Of a DNA stretch of 60,491 nucleotides, positions 44,418-52,876 are shown piece after piece (the first letter of the stretch is position 1; every line of letters starts with the position of its first letter). The notes below the pieces were generated by a model. The model was not told where the DNA came from. It saw nothing but the letters and a program-made list of their open reading frames with translations, and ran no database searches. Both the position numbers and the translations under genes were made by a program. The stretch comes from Cytophaga sp. FL35 (GTDB lineage: Bacteria; Bacteroidota; Bacteroidia; Flavobacteriales; Flavobacteriaceae), in NCBI RefSeq assembly GCF_014349235.1, contig NZ_JACSOH010000025.1:1-60491 (forward strand), written 5' to 3'.

Positions 44418-45350
44418 TTGAAATTTCCTGTAGCCCATACCTTAAAGCAAATTGCTGCTATCATTGATTGTGCCTACGTGGGTGCAGATGATTTTCCTGT
44501 TCTGGGTATGAATGAAATACATGTAGTTGAGCAGGGAGATATTGTTTTTGTTGATCATCCAAAATACTATGACAAAGCTTTGGGAAGCAAGGCGACCATA
44601 GTTCTTATCAATAAAGAGGTGGATTGTCCTAATGGTAAGGCACTGCTTATTTCCGATGATCCTTTTAGGGATTTCAATATGCTTACCAATTATTTCAAGC
44701 CTTTTGAAAAGGCATTGAATGCAATTGCTTCCTCCGCCAAAATTGGATTGAACACTATCGTACAACCTAATGTTTTTATAGGGAACAATGTGTCCATAGG
44801 AGATAATTGTCTTATCCATCCTAATGTAACTATCTATGATAATTGTGTCATAGGGAACAATGTAATCATCCATGCCGGAACGGTTCTAGGCGGTGATGCT
44901 TTTTACTACAAAAATAGGGAAACGGGCTTTGATAAATTAATTTCTGGGGGTAGGGTCGTAATTGAGGATGATGTTGAGCTTGGCGCTCTATGTACCATAG
45001 ACAAAGGGGTAACGGGAGATACTACCGTTAAGAGAGGTTCAAAACTGGACAACCAAGTGCATGTAGGTCACGATACCGTAATTGGAGAAAAGTGCCTGAT
45101 TGCTTCCCAAACGGGTATTGCGGGCTGTGTAATCATCGAGGACGAAGTGACCTTATGGGGACAAGTAGGAACTAATAGTGGGATAACTATTGGAAAAAAA
45201 GCCGTCATCATGGGACAAACGGGAGTAACAAAATCGGTGGCTGGAGGCAAAAGTTATTTTGGAACACCCATTGAGGAATCCCGAGATAAGCTTAAGCAAC
45301 TTGCCTATGTTAAAAAGATTCCGGAAATATTGAAGAAATTAGACGGGTAA
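44418..45350 (+). CDS. Second LpxD-like N-acyltransferase
   Basis: This 310-residue protein is an LpxD family paralogue of the one at 40575. It has an N-terminal domain (TLKQIAAIIDCAYVG; HVVEQGDIVFVDHPKYYDKAL) and a hexapeptide beta-helix (GNNVSIGDNCLIHPNVTIYDNC; LDNQVHVGHDTVIGEKCLIASQTGIAGCVII). It is shorter by about 40 residues, with a shorter C-terminal helix. The start is TTG at 44418, which matches the family N-terminus (KFPVAHTLKQIA). Whether it acts on lipid A or another hydroxyacylated amino sugar is unknown. Confidence 0.9.
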   Translation: MKFPVAHTLKQIAAIIDCAYVGADDFPVLGMNEIHVVEQGDIVFVDHPKYYDKALGSKATIVLINKEVDCPNGKALLISDDPFRDFNMLTNYFKPFEKALNAIASSAKIGLNTIVQPNVFIGNNVSIGDNCLIHPNVTIYDNCVIGNNVIIHAGTVLGGDAFYYKNRETGFDKLISGGRVVIEDDVELGALCTIDKGVTGDTTVKRGSKLDNQVHVGHDTVIGEKCLIASQTGIAGCVIIEDEVTLWGQVGTNSGITIGKKAVIMGQTGVTKSVAGGKSYFGTPIEESRDKLKQLAYVKKIPEILKKLDG

Positions 45351-45376
45351 TCCTTTAGAAATCGAAGCCAATCCCA

Positions 45377-45384
45377 TATTTTTG
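45377..45384 (+). promoter_or_regulatory. Predicted -7 element of sucD
   Basis: TATTTTTG matches TAnnTTTG. The best -33 candidate is TTTA at 45354-45357, so the promoter is likely but not certain. A 60-base leader follows. Confidence 0.45.
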
Positions 45385-45447
45385 TTGGCAACCATTATGA
45401 ATGATCATAACAAAAAGAATAATAACGATTAACGAATTCCATAAAAC

Positions 45448-46320
45448 ATGAGCGTTTTAGTAAATAAAGATTCCAAAATCATTGTACAGGGTTTTACCGG
45501 TAGTGAAGGTACTTTTCACGCGGGTCAAATGATTGATTATGGCACCAACGTAGTAGGAGGTGTAACACCTGGCAAAGGTGGTCAGGAGCATTTGGGTAAG
45601 CCTGTTTTTAATACAGTTGCGGAGGCTGTAGAAAAAGTTGGTGCGGACACCACCATCATTTTTGTTCCACCCGCATTTGCCGCTGATGCTATTATGGAAG
45701 CTGCTAATGCAGGAATTAAAGTAATTATTACGATTACGGAGGGTATCCCTGTGGCAGATATGGTTAAGGCCTATAATTACATTCAAGATAAGGATTGCCG
45801 TTTGGTAGGACCTAACTGTCCGGGTGTAATTACCCCGGGGGAAGCTAAAGTAGGTATCATGCCAGGATTTGTATTCAAGCAAGGAAATGTGGGTATTGTA
45901 TCCAAGTCAGGTACCTTGACTTATGAGGCAGCAGACCAAGTTGTACGTCAAGGATTAGGTATCACCACTGCAATTGGTATTGGTGGAGACCCAATCATTG
46001 GTACAACAACAAAAGAAGCCTTGGAGTTGTTGATCAACGACCCGGATACCGAATGTGTGGTGATGATCGGTGAAATTGGTGGTCAGCTAGAGGCAGACGC
46101 CGCCAAGTGGTACAAAGAAAGTAGAAGTAAAAAGCCTGTTGTAGGCTTTATTGCCGGTGAAACGGCACCTGCCGGAAGAACTATGGGGCATGCTGGAGCC
46201 ATTGTTGGCGGTAGTGATGATACGGCTCAAGCCAAAAAGAAAATTATGAGAGAGCATGGTATACACGTGGTGGATTCCCCTGCTGAGATCGGTAAAAAAG
46301 TAAAAGAGGTTTTGGGTTAA
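45448..46320 (+). CDS. sucD: Succinate--CoA ligase subunit alpha
   Basis: SucD is the CoA- and phosphate-carrying subunit of succinyl-CoA synthetase in the TCA cycle. The 290-residue protein has the CoA-binding Rossmann domain ([33 protein letters not shown]). The ligase domain carries the active-site histidine in [12 protein letters not shown]. The beta subunit SucC is not in this window, which is common in Flavobacteria, where the two genes are unlinked. It ends at a strong terminator. Confidence 0.96.
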   Translation: MSVLVNKDSKIIVQGFTGSEGTFHAGQMIDYGTNVVGGVTPGKGGQEHLGKPVFNTVAEAVEKVGADTTIIFVPPAFAADAIMEAANAGIKVIITITEGIPVADMVKAYNYIQDKDCRLVGPNCPGVITPGEAKVGIMPGFVFKQGNVGIVSKSGTLTYEAADQVVRQGLGITTAIGIGGDPIIGTTTKEALELLINDPDTECVVMIGEIGGQLEADAAKWYKESRSKKPVVGFIAGETAPAGRTMGHAGAIVGGSDDTAQAKKKIMREHGIHVVDSPAEIGKKVKEVLG

Positions 46321-46341
46321 TCCCTTTCTTTATAAGATAGG

Positions 46342-46376
46342 TCCCGTTTTCGAAATATCGGAAACGGGATTTTTTT
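46342..46376 (+). terminator. Intrinsic terminator of sucD
   Basis: TCCCGTTTTCG (46342-46352) and CGGAAACGGGA (46359-46369) form an 11-pair stem (one G-T pair) followed by seven T's. Confidence 0.85.
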
Positions 46377-46399
46377 ATCGTTCTTGCACAAACAAAACT

Positions 46400-46407
46400 T
46401 ATATTTG
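46400..46407 (+). promoter_or_regulatory. Predicted -7 element of fabG
   Basis: TATATTTG is a full match. The nearest TTG (46384-46386) is only 13 bases upstream, so the -33 element is unclear. Confidence 0.4.
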
Positions 46408-46436
46408 ATACTAAGACCTAGAAAACATTAATTAGC

Positions 46437-47183
46437 ATGAAATTATTAGAAGGAAAAGTAGCTATCGTTACTGGAGCAAGTAGAGGAATAGGCACAGGTA
46501 TAGCCAAAGTATTTGGGGAGCAAGGTGCCAATGTAGCTTTTACCTATAGCTCTAGTGAGGCTCCTGCAAAGGCTTTGGAAAAGGAATTAAATGAATTGGG
46601 CGTAAAAGCCAAGGCGTATAAAAGTAATGCTGCAAGTTTTGAAGCTGCTGAAAAGTTAGTGGCGGATGTTCTTGCTGATTTTGGTTCCATTGATGTACTT
46701 GTAAATAACGCCGGTATAACCAAAGACAATCTTTTGATGAGAATGTCAGAAGCTGATTTTGATAGTGTAATCGAAATTAACTTGAAATCGGTCTTTAACA
46801 TGACCAAGGCTGTGCAGCGTACTATGCTAAAACAACGCAAGGGGTCAATTATAAACATGAGCAGTGTAGTTGGTGTCAAGGGAAATGCCGGACAAACCAA
46901 TTACGCCGCTTCCAAGGCTGGTATGATAGGATTTACAAAATCTGTTGCATTGGAGTTAGGCTCAAGAAATATACGATGCAATGCCATTGCCCCCGGATTC
47001 ATTGAAACTGAAATGACCGAAAAATTGGATGAAAAAACCGTTCAGGGATGGAGAGATGGTATTCCGCTTAAGAGAGGTGGATCTCCAGAGGATATCGCCA
47101 ATGCCTGTTTGTTTTTTGCTTCGGATTTGTCCGCCTATGTAACGGGTCAGGTCCTGAATGTAGATGGAGGTATGCTAACCTAA
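46437..47183 (+). CDS. fabG: 3-oxoacyl-[ACP] reductase FabG
   Basis: FabG reduces 3-oxoacyl-ACP with NADPH in fatty acid elongation. The 248-residue SDR has TGASRGIGTGIAKVF near the start, NNAGITKDNLLMRMSEADFD in the middle, the catalytic MSSVVG...NYAASKAG and the C-terminal SDLSAYVTGQVLNVDGGMLT. These are canonical for FabG rather than for general SDRs. The gene is single, with a promoter-like element upstream and the VWA gene 61 bases downstream. Confidence 0.95.
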   Translation: MKLLEGKVAIVTGASRGIGTGIAKVFGEQGANVAFTYSSSEAPAKALEKELNELGVKAKAYKSNAASFEAAEKLVADVLADFGSIDVLVNNAGITKDNLLMRMSEADFDSVIEINLKSVFNMTKAVQRTMLKQRKGSIINMSSVVGVKGNAGQTNYAASKAGMIGFTKSVALELGSRNIRCNAIAPGFIETEMTEKLDEKTVQGWRDGIPLKRGGSPEDIANACLFFASDLSAYVTGQVLNVDGGMLT

Positions 47184-47244
47184 AAAAAGATAAATAGATT
47201 TCTAAAAAAGCGCATCGGCCTATAACTGAAAAACTGATTATTTC

Positions 47245-49269
47245 ATGCAGATTCAAACAGTTCTTCTTATTCTTTTGGCCGTTATTATTGCTTTAGGAAT
47301 CGTTCTATTCCAGTATTTTAATGTTCAAAAAAAAAGAGGGCAAACCGGTTGGGTGCTCTCTTTTTTACGTTTTATAACGATTTTTGGAATTCTCCTTTTA
47401 CTTATCAACCCAAAATTGGTAAAAAACCAATATACCACGGAGAAAGCTAATTTGATACTATTGTTGGATGAAAGTACTTCGATTGCAAATGATTCTTCAT
47501 TTCTAAAAAAATCTGTAAACACTTTTGGGAATGATGACAGAATTTCCAAAAGATTTAATCTCCACACATACGGTTTTGGAAAGGACCTTTCATCGGACAG
47601 TTTAAAATTTGCTCAAAACGAAACCAATATCAACAAGGCACTAGAATCCATAAATGAAATTTTTGCCAATAGTAATGCGGTTACGGTGCTGTTTTCAGAT
47701 GGGAACCAGACTGTTGGTCAAGATTTCGATTATTTTAAGACGGGAAATCAAATGTCCGTATTTTCAGTTGCAGTAGGGGATACAACAACCTATGAAGATT
47801 TGGCCATTTCACAAATAAATGCCAATAAATTCGCCTTTTTAAACAACCAGTTTCCTATTGAGATTTTTGTTGACTATTCGGGAGATAAAGCTATAAACGC
47901 AGAATTATCGATCTCTGTAGATGGAAACACAGTAAAGAGCCAACAATTAAAATTAGATGGTATTTCCAACAGTAAGGTTGTTACCAATTTTATTAAAGCC
48001 AGTTCCATAGGATTAAAAAATGTGGTTGCTTCGGTTCAAGAGCTTCCCAGTGAGAAAAATACAACCAACAATAAGAGGGAAGTGGCCGTAGAGGTTGTTG
48101 ATGAAAAGACCAATATCCTTTTAGTTTCTGATATGGTTCATCCAGACATTGCTGCACTAAAAAAAGCCATAGAAAGTAATGAACAACGTTCAGTTTCTTT
48201 AGTATCATCTTCCGTAAGTTCAGAAAAAATGCAAAACGTAGATTTGTTCATACTCTATCAGCCCACTCCACAGTTTAAACCCATTTATGAGTTTGTGGAA
48301 AAATCCAACACCAACGTTTTTACCGTTACTGGCAGTGAAACCGATTGGGATTTCATCAATCAAGCCCAAAACTCATTTTCAAAAAATAGTTATGATCAAA
48401 CCGAGGAAGTGAGCCCTGTATTAAATTCAGGATTTACCCTATTTAGTTTGGACGATTTTTCGGTGGACGACTATCCGCCAATTGAAAGTAATCTGGGAGA
48501 AGTGGTAGACTTTACGGAATCTGAAACGTTAATTGGGCAAACGGTTAAAGGAGTAGAAATTGATGAGCCACTATTGACTCTTTATAACGAAGGAAAAAAA
48601 AGACAGGCGGTTTTTTATGGTGCAGGTCTTTGGAAATGGCGAATGCAAACGTACCGGGCAGATAAAAATTTTGAACGCTTTGACGAATTTATTGGTAAGC
48701 TCGTTCTTTTCTTAGCCAGTAATAAGGCCAAGGAGCGCCTTACCTTGGACTACGAAACTGTTTTTGAAGGAAGTAGGGAGGCTAAAATTGGTGCATCTTA
48801 TTTTGATAATACTTTTGTCTTTAATGCCGATGCAAACCTGAATATTTCCTTAAAGAATGCAGATGGAAAATTCAAACAGGAAATTCCCATGCTTCTCAAA
48901 AATAAGTATTACGAGGCGGATTTAAGCAATTTAAAACCGGGAAAGTATGACTTTACCGTTTCGGTGAAAAATGAAAATTTAAGCAAATCAGGTAGTTTTA
49001 CCATCTTGGATTTTGATATAGAAAAGCAGTTCCTGTCTACCAATTATAAAAAGCTACAAAGACTTTCTGAACGTAACAATGGGAATCTTTATTTTCCAAA
49101 AGAATTGGAGGCTTTAAAAGATACTTTAAGTAATGACCAGCGCTTGGTGCCCACCCAAGTTAGCAGTCAAAATATCGTATCTTTGATAGATTTTCAAATA
49201 CTGCTGGTCATCATAGCTATTTCCTTGGCGGCGGAGTGGTTTATTAGAAAATATATAGGATTAATCTAA
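47245..49269 (+). CDS. VWA-like membrane protein, function unknown
   Basis: The 674-residue protein begins with two membrane helices (about 4-25 and 35-54). A von Willebrand A-like domain follows, with the metal-site motif DESTS (in LILLLDESTSIAN, about residue 75) and TVLFSDGNQTVGQ. The middle contains Ig-like strands and a class I amidotransferase-like region (ILLVSDMVHPDIAALKKAIE; VDLFILYQPTP). A last membrane helix ends the chain (about 648-668). This architecture is common in Flavobacteria beside an SPFH gene. Function is unknown, perhaps a surface or envelope assembly protein. Confidence 0.8.
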   Translation: MQIQTVLLILLAVIIALGIVLFQYFNVQKKRGQTGWVLSFLRFITIFGILLLLINPKLVKNQYTTEKANLILLLDESTSIANDSSFLKKSVNTFGNDDRISKRFNLHTYGFGKDLSSDSLKFAQNETNINKALESINEIFANSNAVTVLFSDGNQTVGQDFDYFKTGNQMSVFSVAVGDTTTYEDLAISQINANKFAFLNNQFPIEIFVDYSGDKAINAELSISVDGNTVKSQQLKLDGISNSKVVTNFIKASSIGLKNVVASVQELPSEKNTTNNKREVAVEVVDEKTNILLVSDMVHPDIAALKKAIESNEQRSVSLVSSSVSSEKMQNVDLFILYQPTPQFKPIYEFVEKSNTNVFTVTGSETDWDFINQAQNSFSKNSYDQTEEVSPVLNSGFTLFSLDDFSVDDYPPIESNLGEVVDFTESETLIGQTVKGVEIDEPLLTLYNEGKKRQAVFYGAGLWKWRMQTYRADKNFERFDEFIGKLVLFLASNKAKERLTLDYETVFEGSREAKIGASYFDNTFVFNADANLNISLKNADGKFKQEIPMLLKNKYYEADLSNLKPGKYDFTVSVKNENLSKSGSFTILDFDIEKQFLSTNYKKLQRLSERNNGNLYFPKELEALKDTLSNDQRLVPTQVSSQNIVSLIDFQILLVIIAISLAAEWFIRKYIGLI

Positions 49270-49278
49270 ACTTGACTC

Positions 49279-50094
49279 ATGGATAAATTACCAAAAATCG
49301 CCCTTCCGGCGATATTCGCATTAATTGTACTTGTAATCATTATATCAAAATCTGCGGTAACCATAGGTTCCGGGGAGGCAGGCGTGCTTTATAAAACCTT
49401 TTCGGGCGGTGTGGTTACCGATGAACCTCCTTTGGGTGAAGGTTTTCATATTGTAGCGCCTTGGAACAAAGTATTCGTTTACGAGGTGCGCCAACAAGAA
49501 GTATACGAAAAAATGAAAGTGCTTTCCAGCAACGGACTAGACATTCAACTAGAGGCCTCAACCTGGTTTCAGCCTAAATATGAGGATTTAGGAAGGCTGC
49601 ATAAGGAGAAGAGCGAGATGTATAAAGAGCGCATTTTACTGCCTGCTATTCGTTCGGCGGCACGTAGTGTAGTAGGGCGGTACACCCCAGAACAATTGTA
49701 CTCCAGTAAAAGGGATGCCATTCAACGTGAAATTTTTGAAGAGACCAAAAAAATTGTGGATGGCCAGTACATTCAATTAAATGAAATTTTGGTGAGAGAT
49801 GTAACGCTACCTACCACCATAAAGGAAGCTATTGAGCGTAAATTAAAGCAAGAGCAAGAATCTTTGGAATACGAATTCCGATTGGTGACGGCTGAAAAGG
49901 AAGCGGAAAAAGTACGTATTGAAGCCCAAGGTAAGGCAGATGCCAACCGAATTTTAAGTGCCTCCTTGACAGATAAAATTTTGCAGGATAAGGGTATTGA
50001 TGCAACGCTAGAACTTTCAAAATCGCCCAATGCCAAAGTAGTCGTGGTTGGTTCTGGTGAAAGCGGACTTCCTTTGATTTTGGGAAATAACTAA
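49279..50094 (+). CDS. SPFH/prohibitin family membrane protein
   Basis: This 271-residue protein has an N-terminal membrane helix (about 8-28), the SPFH/band 7 domain (ITIGSGEAGVLYKTF-like start; AARSVVGRYTPEQLYSSKRDAIQREIFEETKK) and a C-terminal coiled coil (IERKLKQEQESLEYEFRLVTAEKEAEKVRIEAQGKADANRI region). It would form oligomeric scaffolds in the inner membrane and may protect membrane proteases. It lies 9 bases after the VWA-like gene, so they may be co-transcribed. Its 3' end contains the likely -33 box of the his promoter. Confidence 0.92.
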   Translation: MDKLPKIALPAIFALIVLVIIISKSAVTIGSGEAGVLYKTFSGGVVTDEPPLGEGFHIVAPWNKVFVYEVRQQEVYEKMKVLSSNGLDIQLEASTWFQPKYEDLGRLHKEKSEMYKERILLPAIRSAARSVVGRYTPEQLYSSKRDAIQREIFEETKKIVDGQYIQLNEILVRDVTLPTTIKEAIERKLKQEQESLEYEFRLVTAEKEAEKVRIEAQGKADANRILSASLTDKILQDKGIDATLELSKSPNAKVVVVGSGESGLPLILGNN

Positions 50095-50104
50095 AATAAA
50101 TTTG
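50073..50104 (+). promoter_or_regulatory. Predicted promoter of the his operon
   Basis: TTTG at 50073-50076 (inside the end of the SPFH gene) and TAAATTTG at 50097-50104, with a 20-base spacer, fit the Bacteroidota consensus. A start near 50111 would give a leader of about 185 nucleotides before hisG. Confidence 0.65.
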
Positions 50105-50139
50105 TACGGTAAAAATTAAGTTTTAATTTTACGAGCGTA

Positions 50140-50193
50140 ATGAAATACAGAAACACACATCATCATTTTTGCACTTGCTCTCAAGCGAGGTAA
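50140..50193 (+). CDS. hisL: his operon leader peptide
   Basis: ATG at 50140 opens a 17-codon reading frame ending at TAA 50191-50193. The peptide is MKYRNTHHHFCTCSQAR, with three consecutive CAT (His) codons at 50158-50166. It lies between the predicted promoter and the terminator of the leader RNA. His codons are rare in random short frames, and three in a row directly before the histidine operon is what a ribosome-stalling leader needs. I see no other role for it. The gene is too short for standard annotation. The symbol hisL is given by analogy with enterobacteria, not by homology. Confidence 0.85.
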   Translation: MKYRNTHHHFCTCSQAR

Positions 50194-50257
50194 TAATGTA
50201 TTGTAGTGTTACAACATATTTACGACCCGTTTGAGAAATCAAACGGGTTTTCTTTTT
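50174..50257 (+). promoter_or_regulatory. Attenuator of the his operon (pause hairpin, antiterminator, terminator)
   Basis: Three mutually exclusive structures can be drawn. (1) 50174-50179 pairs with 50184-50189 (six pairs, one G-U), a pause hairpin within the leader frame. (2) 50180-50191 pairs with 50225-50235: eleven pairs with one bulged A (50188), an antiterminator. (3) 50226-50233 (CCCGTTTG) pairs with 50240-50247 (CAAACGGG), followed by TTTTCTTTTT, an intrinsic terminator. Structures 2 and 3 share 50226-50233. A ribosome stalled at the His codons would leave 50180-50191 free for structure 2; a ribosome reaching the stop at 50191 would cover it, allowing structure 3. This is inferred from sequence only. 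Confidence 0.8.
50226..50257 (+). terminator. Intrinsic terminator in the his leader
   Basis: CCCGTTTG (50226-50233), a six-base loop AGAAAT and CAAACGGG (50240-50247) form a perfect 8-pair stem followed by TTTTCTTTTT. It lies 39 bases before hisG and would stop the transcript when histidine is sufficient. Confidence 0.85.
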
Positions 50258-50295
50258 AGAATAAGTGACAAAATTTGAACACAACAGAGTAGAAA

Positions 50296-51153
50296 ATGAC
50301 AAAACTTAGAATTGCTATTCAGAAATCGGGAAGGTTGAATGAAGATTCCCTACTTATTTTGCAGAACTGTGGTATCTCCATAGACAATGGGAAGGATCAG
50401 TTAAAGGCTTCCGCTCGTAATTTTCCAATGGAGGTTTTCTATTTACGTAATGGGGATATTCCGCAATATTTGCGGGATGGGGTAGTTGATATTGCCATTA
50501 TCGGAGAAAATGTTCTTATTGAAAAAGGGGAGGACATTGATATTGTTGAGAAATTAGGCTTTTCTAAATGTAAAGTGAGTTTGGCGGTACCAAAATCCGT
50601 AAAATATAAATCGGTTCACGATTTTGAAGGGAAGCGTATTGCAACATCGTACCCCAACACCGTTAACATGTATTTGGATAAACACGGGGTTAAAGCAGAT
50701 TTACACATTATCAACGGATCTGTGGAAATCGCTCCAAATATTGGTCTTGCTGATGCCATTTGCGATATAGTTTCCAGCGGCAGTACGCTTTTTAAAAACA
50801 ACCTCAAAGAGGTAGAGGTGATGTTGACCAGCGAAGCGGTTTTGGCCGTAAGTCCTCAAATTTCCCAAGAACGAAAAGAAATCCTTAAGAAATTGCAATT
50901 TAGGATTCAATCGGTTTTACAGGCACGCCAGTCCAAATATGTACTTTTAAACGCTCCCAATGATAAATTAGATGCTATTTTAGCGCTTTTGCCGGGCATG
51001 CGCAGCCCTACCGTTTTGCCCTTGGCAGAAGAAGGTTGGAGCTCTGTACATACCGTAATCAACAAAGAGAAATTTTGGGATGTGATCGGTGAGTTGAAAG
51101 AAGCTGGAGCGGAAGGTATCTTGGTGTGCCCCATTGAGAAAATGGTTTTATAG
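50296..51153 (+). CDS. hisG: ATP phosphoribosyltransferase (long form)
   Basis: HisG joins ATP and PRPP in the first step of histidine synthesis. The 285-residue protein is the long form with a C-terminal regulatory ACT-like domain (about 210-285), so it needs no HisZ. Catalytic-domain landmarks are LRIAIQKSGRLNED, DVAIIGENV-like VDIAIIGENVLIEK and the PRPP loop ADAICDIVSSGSTLFKNNL. Feedback by histidine is expected from the C-terminal domain. It is the first structural gene after the attenuator; its stop overlaps the next gene's GTG by one base. Confidence 0.96.
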   Translation: MTKLRIAIQKSGRLNEDSLLILQNCGISIDNGKDQLKASARNFPMEVFYLRNGDIPQYLRDGVVDIAIIGENVLIEKGEDIDIVEKLGFSKCKVSLAVPKSVKYKSVHDFEGKRIATSYPNTVNMYLDKHGVKADLHIINGSVEIAPNIGLADAICDIVSSGSTLFKNNLKEVEVMLTSEAVLAVSPQISQERKEILKKLQFRIQSVLQARQSKYVLLNAPNDKLDAILALLPGMRSPTVLPLAEEGWSSVHTVINKEKFWDVIGELKEAGAEGILVCPIEKMVL

Positions 51154-51575
51154 TGTACCAAATCCGAATCATACCACAATACCAATTGGAAGTCACCATT
51201 CCACTCTTACGAGAATTGAATCCGCATATAACGGAAGAAATTCTAAGAAGCCGGCAAAAAGAAATGATAGCCCATAACTACCATTGTGCCGGAATCTATG
51301 ACGGCGAAAAATTAATTGGTATTTCTGGGATTTGGATATTGATCAAGTACTACGTTGGTAAACATGTAGAATTGGACAATGTGTATTTAAAAAAAGGATA
51401 TCAGGGCCAGGGTCTAGGAAATCAGTTGGTGGAATGGATTCTTAATTACGCTAAGGAGCAAGGCTGTGAGGCTTCCGAGCTTAATTGTTATATAGAGAAT
51501 GAGGGTGGAAACAAATTTTGGTCCAATTTGGGTTACAAACCTATTGGTTATCACTACCAAAAAAAATTACGTTAA
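51153..51575 (+). CDS. GNAT family acetyltransferase in the his operon
   Basis: The 140-residue protein has the GNAT fold with the acetyl-CoA-binding signature ...KKGYQGQGLGNQLVEWILNY (Q/R-x-x-G-x-G/A type), preceded by the strand HVELDNVYL. The start is GTG at 51153, overlapping the TAG of hisG by one base. It ends just before hisD. None of the known histidine enzymes is a GNAT, so its place inside the operon is notable. It may acetylate a histidine intermediate or protein, or simply be inserted. Confidence 0.85.
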   Translation: MYQIRIIPQYQLEVTIPLLRELNPHITEEILRSRQKEMIAHNYHCAGIYDGEKLIGISGIWILIKYYVGKHVELDNVYLKKGYQGQGLGNQLVEWILNYAKEQGCEASELNCYIENEGGNKFWSNLGYKPIGYHYQKKLR

Positions 51576-51577
51576 AA

Positions 51578-52864
51578 ATGAACAAGATATACAATCCGGA
51601 CCGGAGTATCTGGGGTGAAGTTTTAAAAAGACCCACGCAAACCTTAGCGGATATTGAAGATACTGTAGAAGCTATTTTTACGGAAGTAAAAGAAAACGGG
51701 GACCAAACACTTCAAAAATATACCGAGAAGTTCGATGGGGTTTTGGTAGAAAACCTATTGGTTACAAAAGAAGAGATTGCGGAGTCAAGTACAGTTATTT
51801 CTGAAGACCTAAAAAATGCCATTCAACTGGCAAAAAAGAATATTGAGGCTTTTCACCAAGCACAGGCTACGGACAGAGTTTCTTTAGAAACGGCTCCCGG
51901 TGTTCAATGTTGGCAGGAAAAAAGACCCATTCAGAAAGTGGGACTTTACATTCCTGGAGGTACGGCTCCTTTGTTTTCAACAATTTTGATGCTGGCCATT
52001 CCTGCTAAGATTGCTGGATGCAAAGAAATTGTTTTGTGTTCTCCCCCCAACAAAAAAGGAAAGATTCACCCTGCAATTCTCTACACGGCCCACCTTTGTG
52101 GGGTTACCCAAATTTTTAAGGTAGGTGGAATTCAGGCAGTTGCCGGGATGACTTTTGGTACGGAAAGTATTCCTCAGGTCTATAAAATTTTCGGGCCTGG
52201 CAACCAATATGTAACCGTTGCCAAGCAATTGGCCACCAAATATGGCGTGGCTATAGATATGCCTGCAGGTCCCAGCGAGTTATTGGTACTAGCAGATGAT
52301 AGTGCCAATGCCTCATTTGTTGCTTCCGATTTATTGAGCCAAGCGGAGCATGGTGTGGACAGTCAGGTGATTTTGGTCTCTACTTCCATAGAAATGATTG
52401 AAAGAACGGAGAAAGAAGTAGCTCTACAGTTAGAAAAACTTCCCAGGAAGGACATCGCCCAAAAAGCTATTGACAATAGCAGACTTATCTATGTTTCGGA
52501 TGACGAAACAGCTGCAGCACTGATTAATGTGTACGGTCCAGAGCATTATATTGTTTGTGTAGAGAACGAGAATTATTTTATTGATCAAATTCATAATGCA
52601 GGTTCGGTCTTTATTGGCAATTATACCCCTGAAAGTGCAGGAGATTATGCATCGGGTACCAATCACACCTTGCCTACTAATGGATATGCCAAACAGTATA
52701 GTGGAGTAAATTTGGATAGTTTTATGAAGAGTATGACTTTTCAAAAAATATCGGCAGAGGGCATACAAGAAATTGGCGAAGCAATAGAGTTAATGGCAGC
52801 TGCCGAAGGTTTGGAAGCACACAAAAATGCCGTAACCTTACGGCTAAAAAGTCTAGCGAAATAA
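51578..52864 (+). CDS. hisD: Histidinol dehydrogenase
   Basis: HisD carries out the two-step oxidation of histidinol to histidine with NAD+ and zinc. From ATG 51578 (MNKIYNPDRSIWGEVLKRP) the protein has 428 residues, the usual length. Motifs are VGLYIPGGTAPLFSTILML, KVGGIQAVAGMTFGTES, KIFGPGNQYVTVAKQ, MPAGPSELLVLAD and the catalytic/zinc region SQAEHGVDSQV and GPEHYIV. It follows the GNAT gene by two bases. Confidence 0.96.
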   Translation: MNKIYNPDRSIWGEVLKRPTQTLADIEDTVEAIFTEVKENGDQTLQKYTEKFDGVLVENLLVTKEEIAESSTVISEDLKNAIQLAKKNIEAFHQAQATDRVSLETAPGVQCWQEKRPIQKVGLYIPGGTAPLFSTILMLAIPAKIAGCKEIVLCSPPNKKGKIHPAILYTAHLCGVTQIFKVGGIQAVAGMTFGTESIPQVYKIFGPGNQYVTVAKQLATKYGVAIDMPAGPSELLVLADDSANASFVASDLLSQAEHGVDSQVILVSTSIEMIERTEKEVALQLEKLPRKDIAQKAIDNSRLIYVSDDETAAALINVYGPEHYIVCVENENYFIDQIHNAGSVFIGNYTPESAGDYASGTNHTLPTNGYAKQYSGVNLDSFMKSMTFQKISAEGIQEIGEAIELMAAAEGLEAHKNAVTLRLKSLAK

Positions 52865-52876
52865 TAAGAAAGGCAA

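Noticed and set aside
45397-45432. An 11-residue Asn-rich mini frame before sucD
   Set aside because: It could be a leader peptide, but there is no terminator or alternative pairing in the gap and no link between asparagine and sucD.
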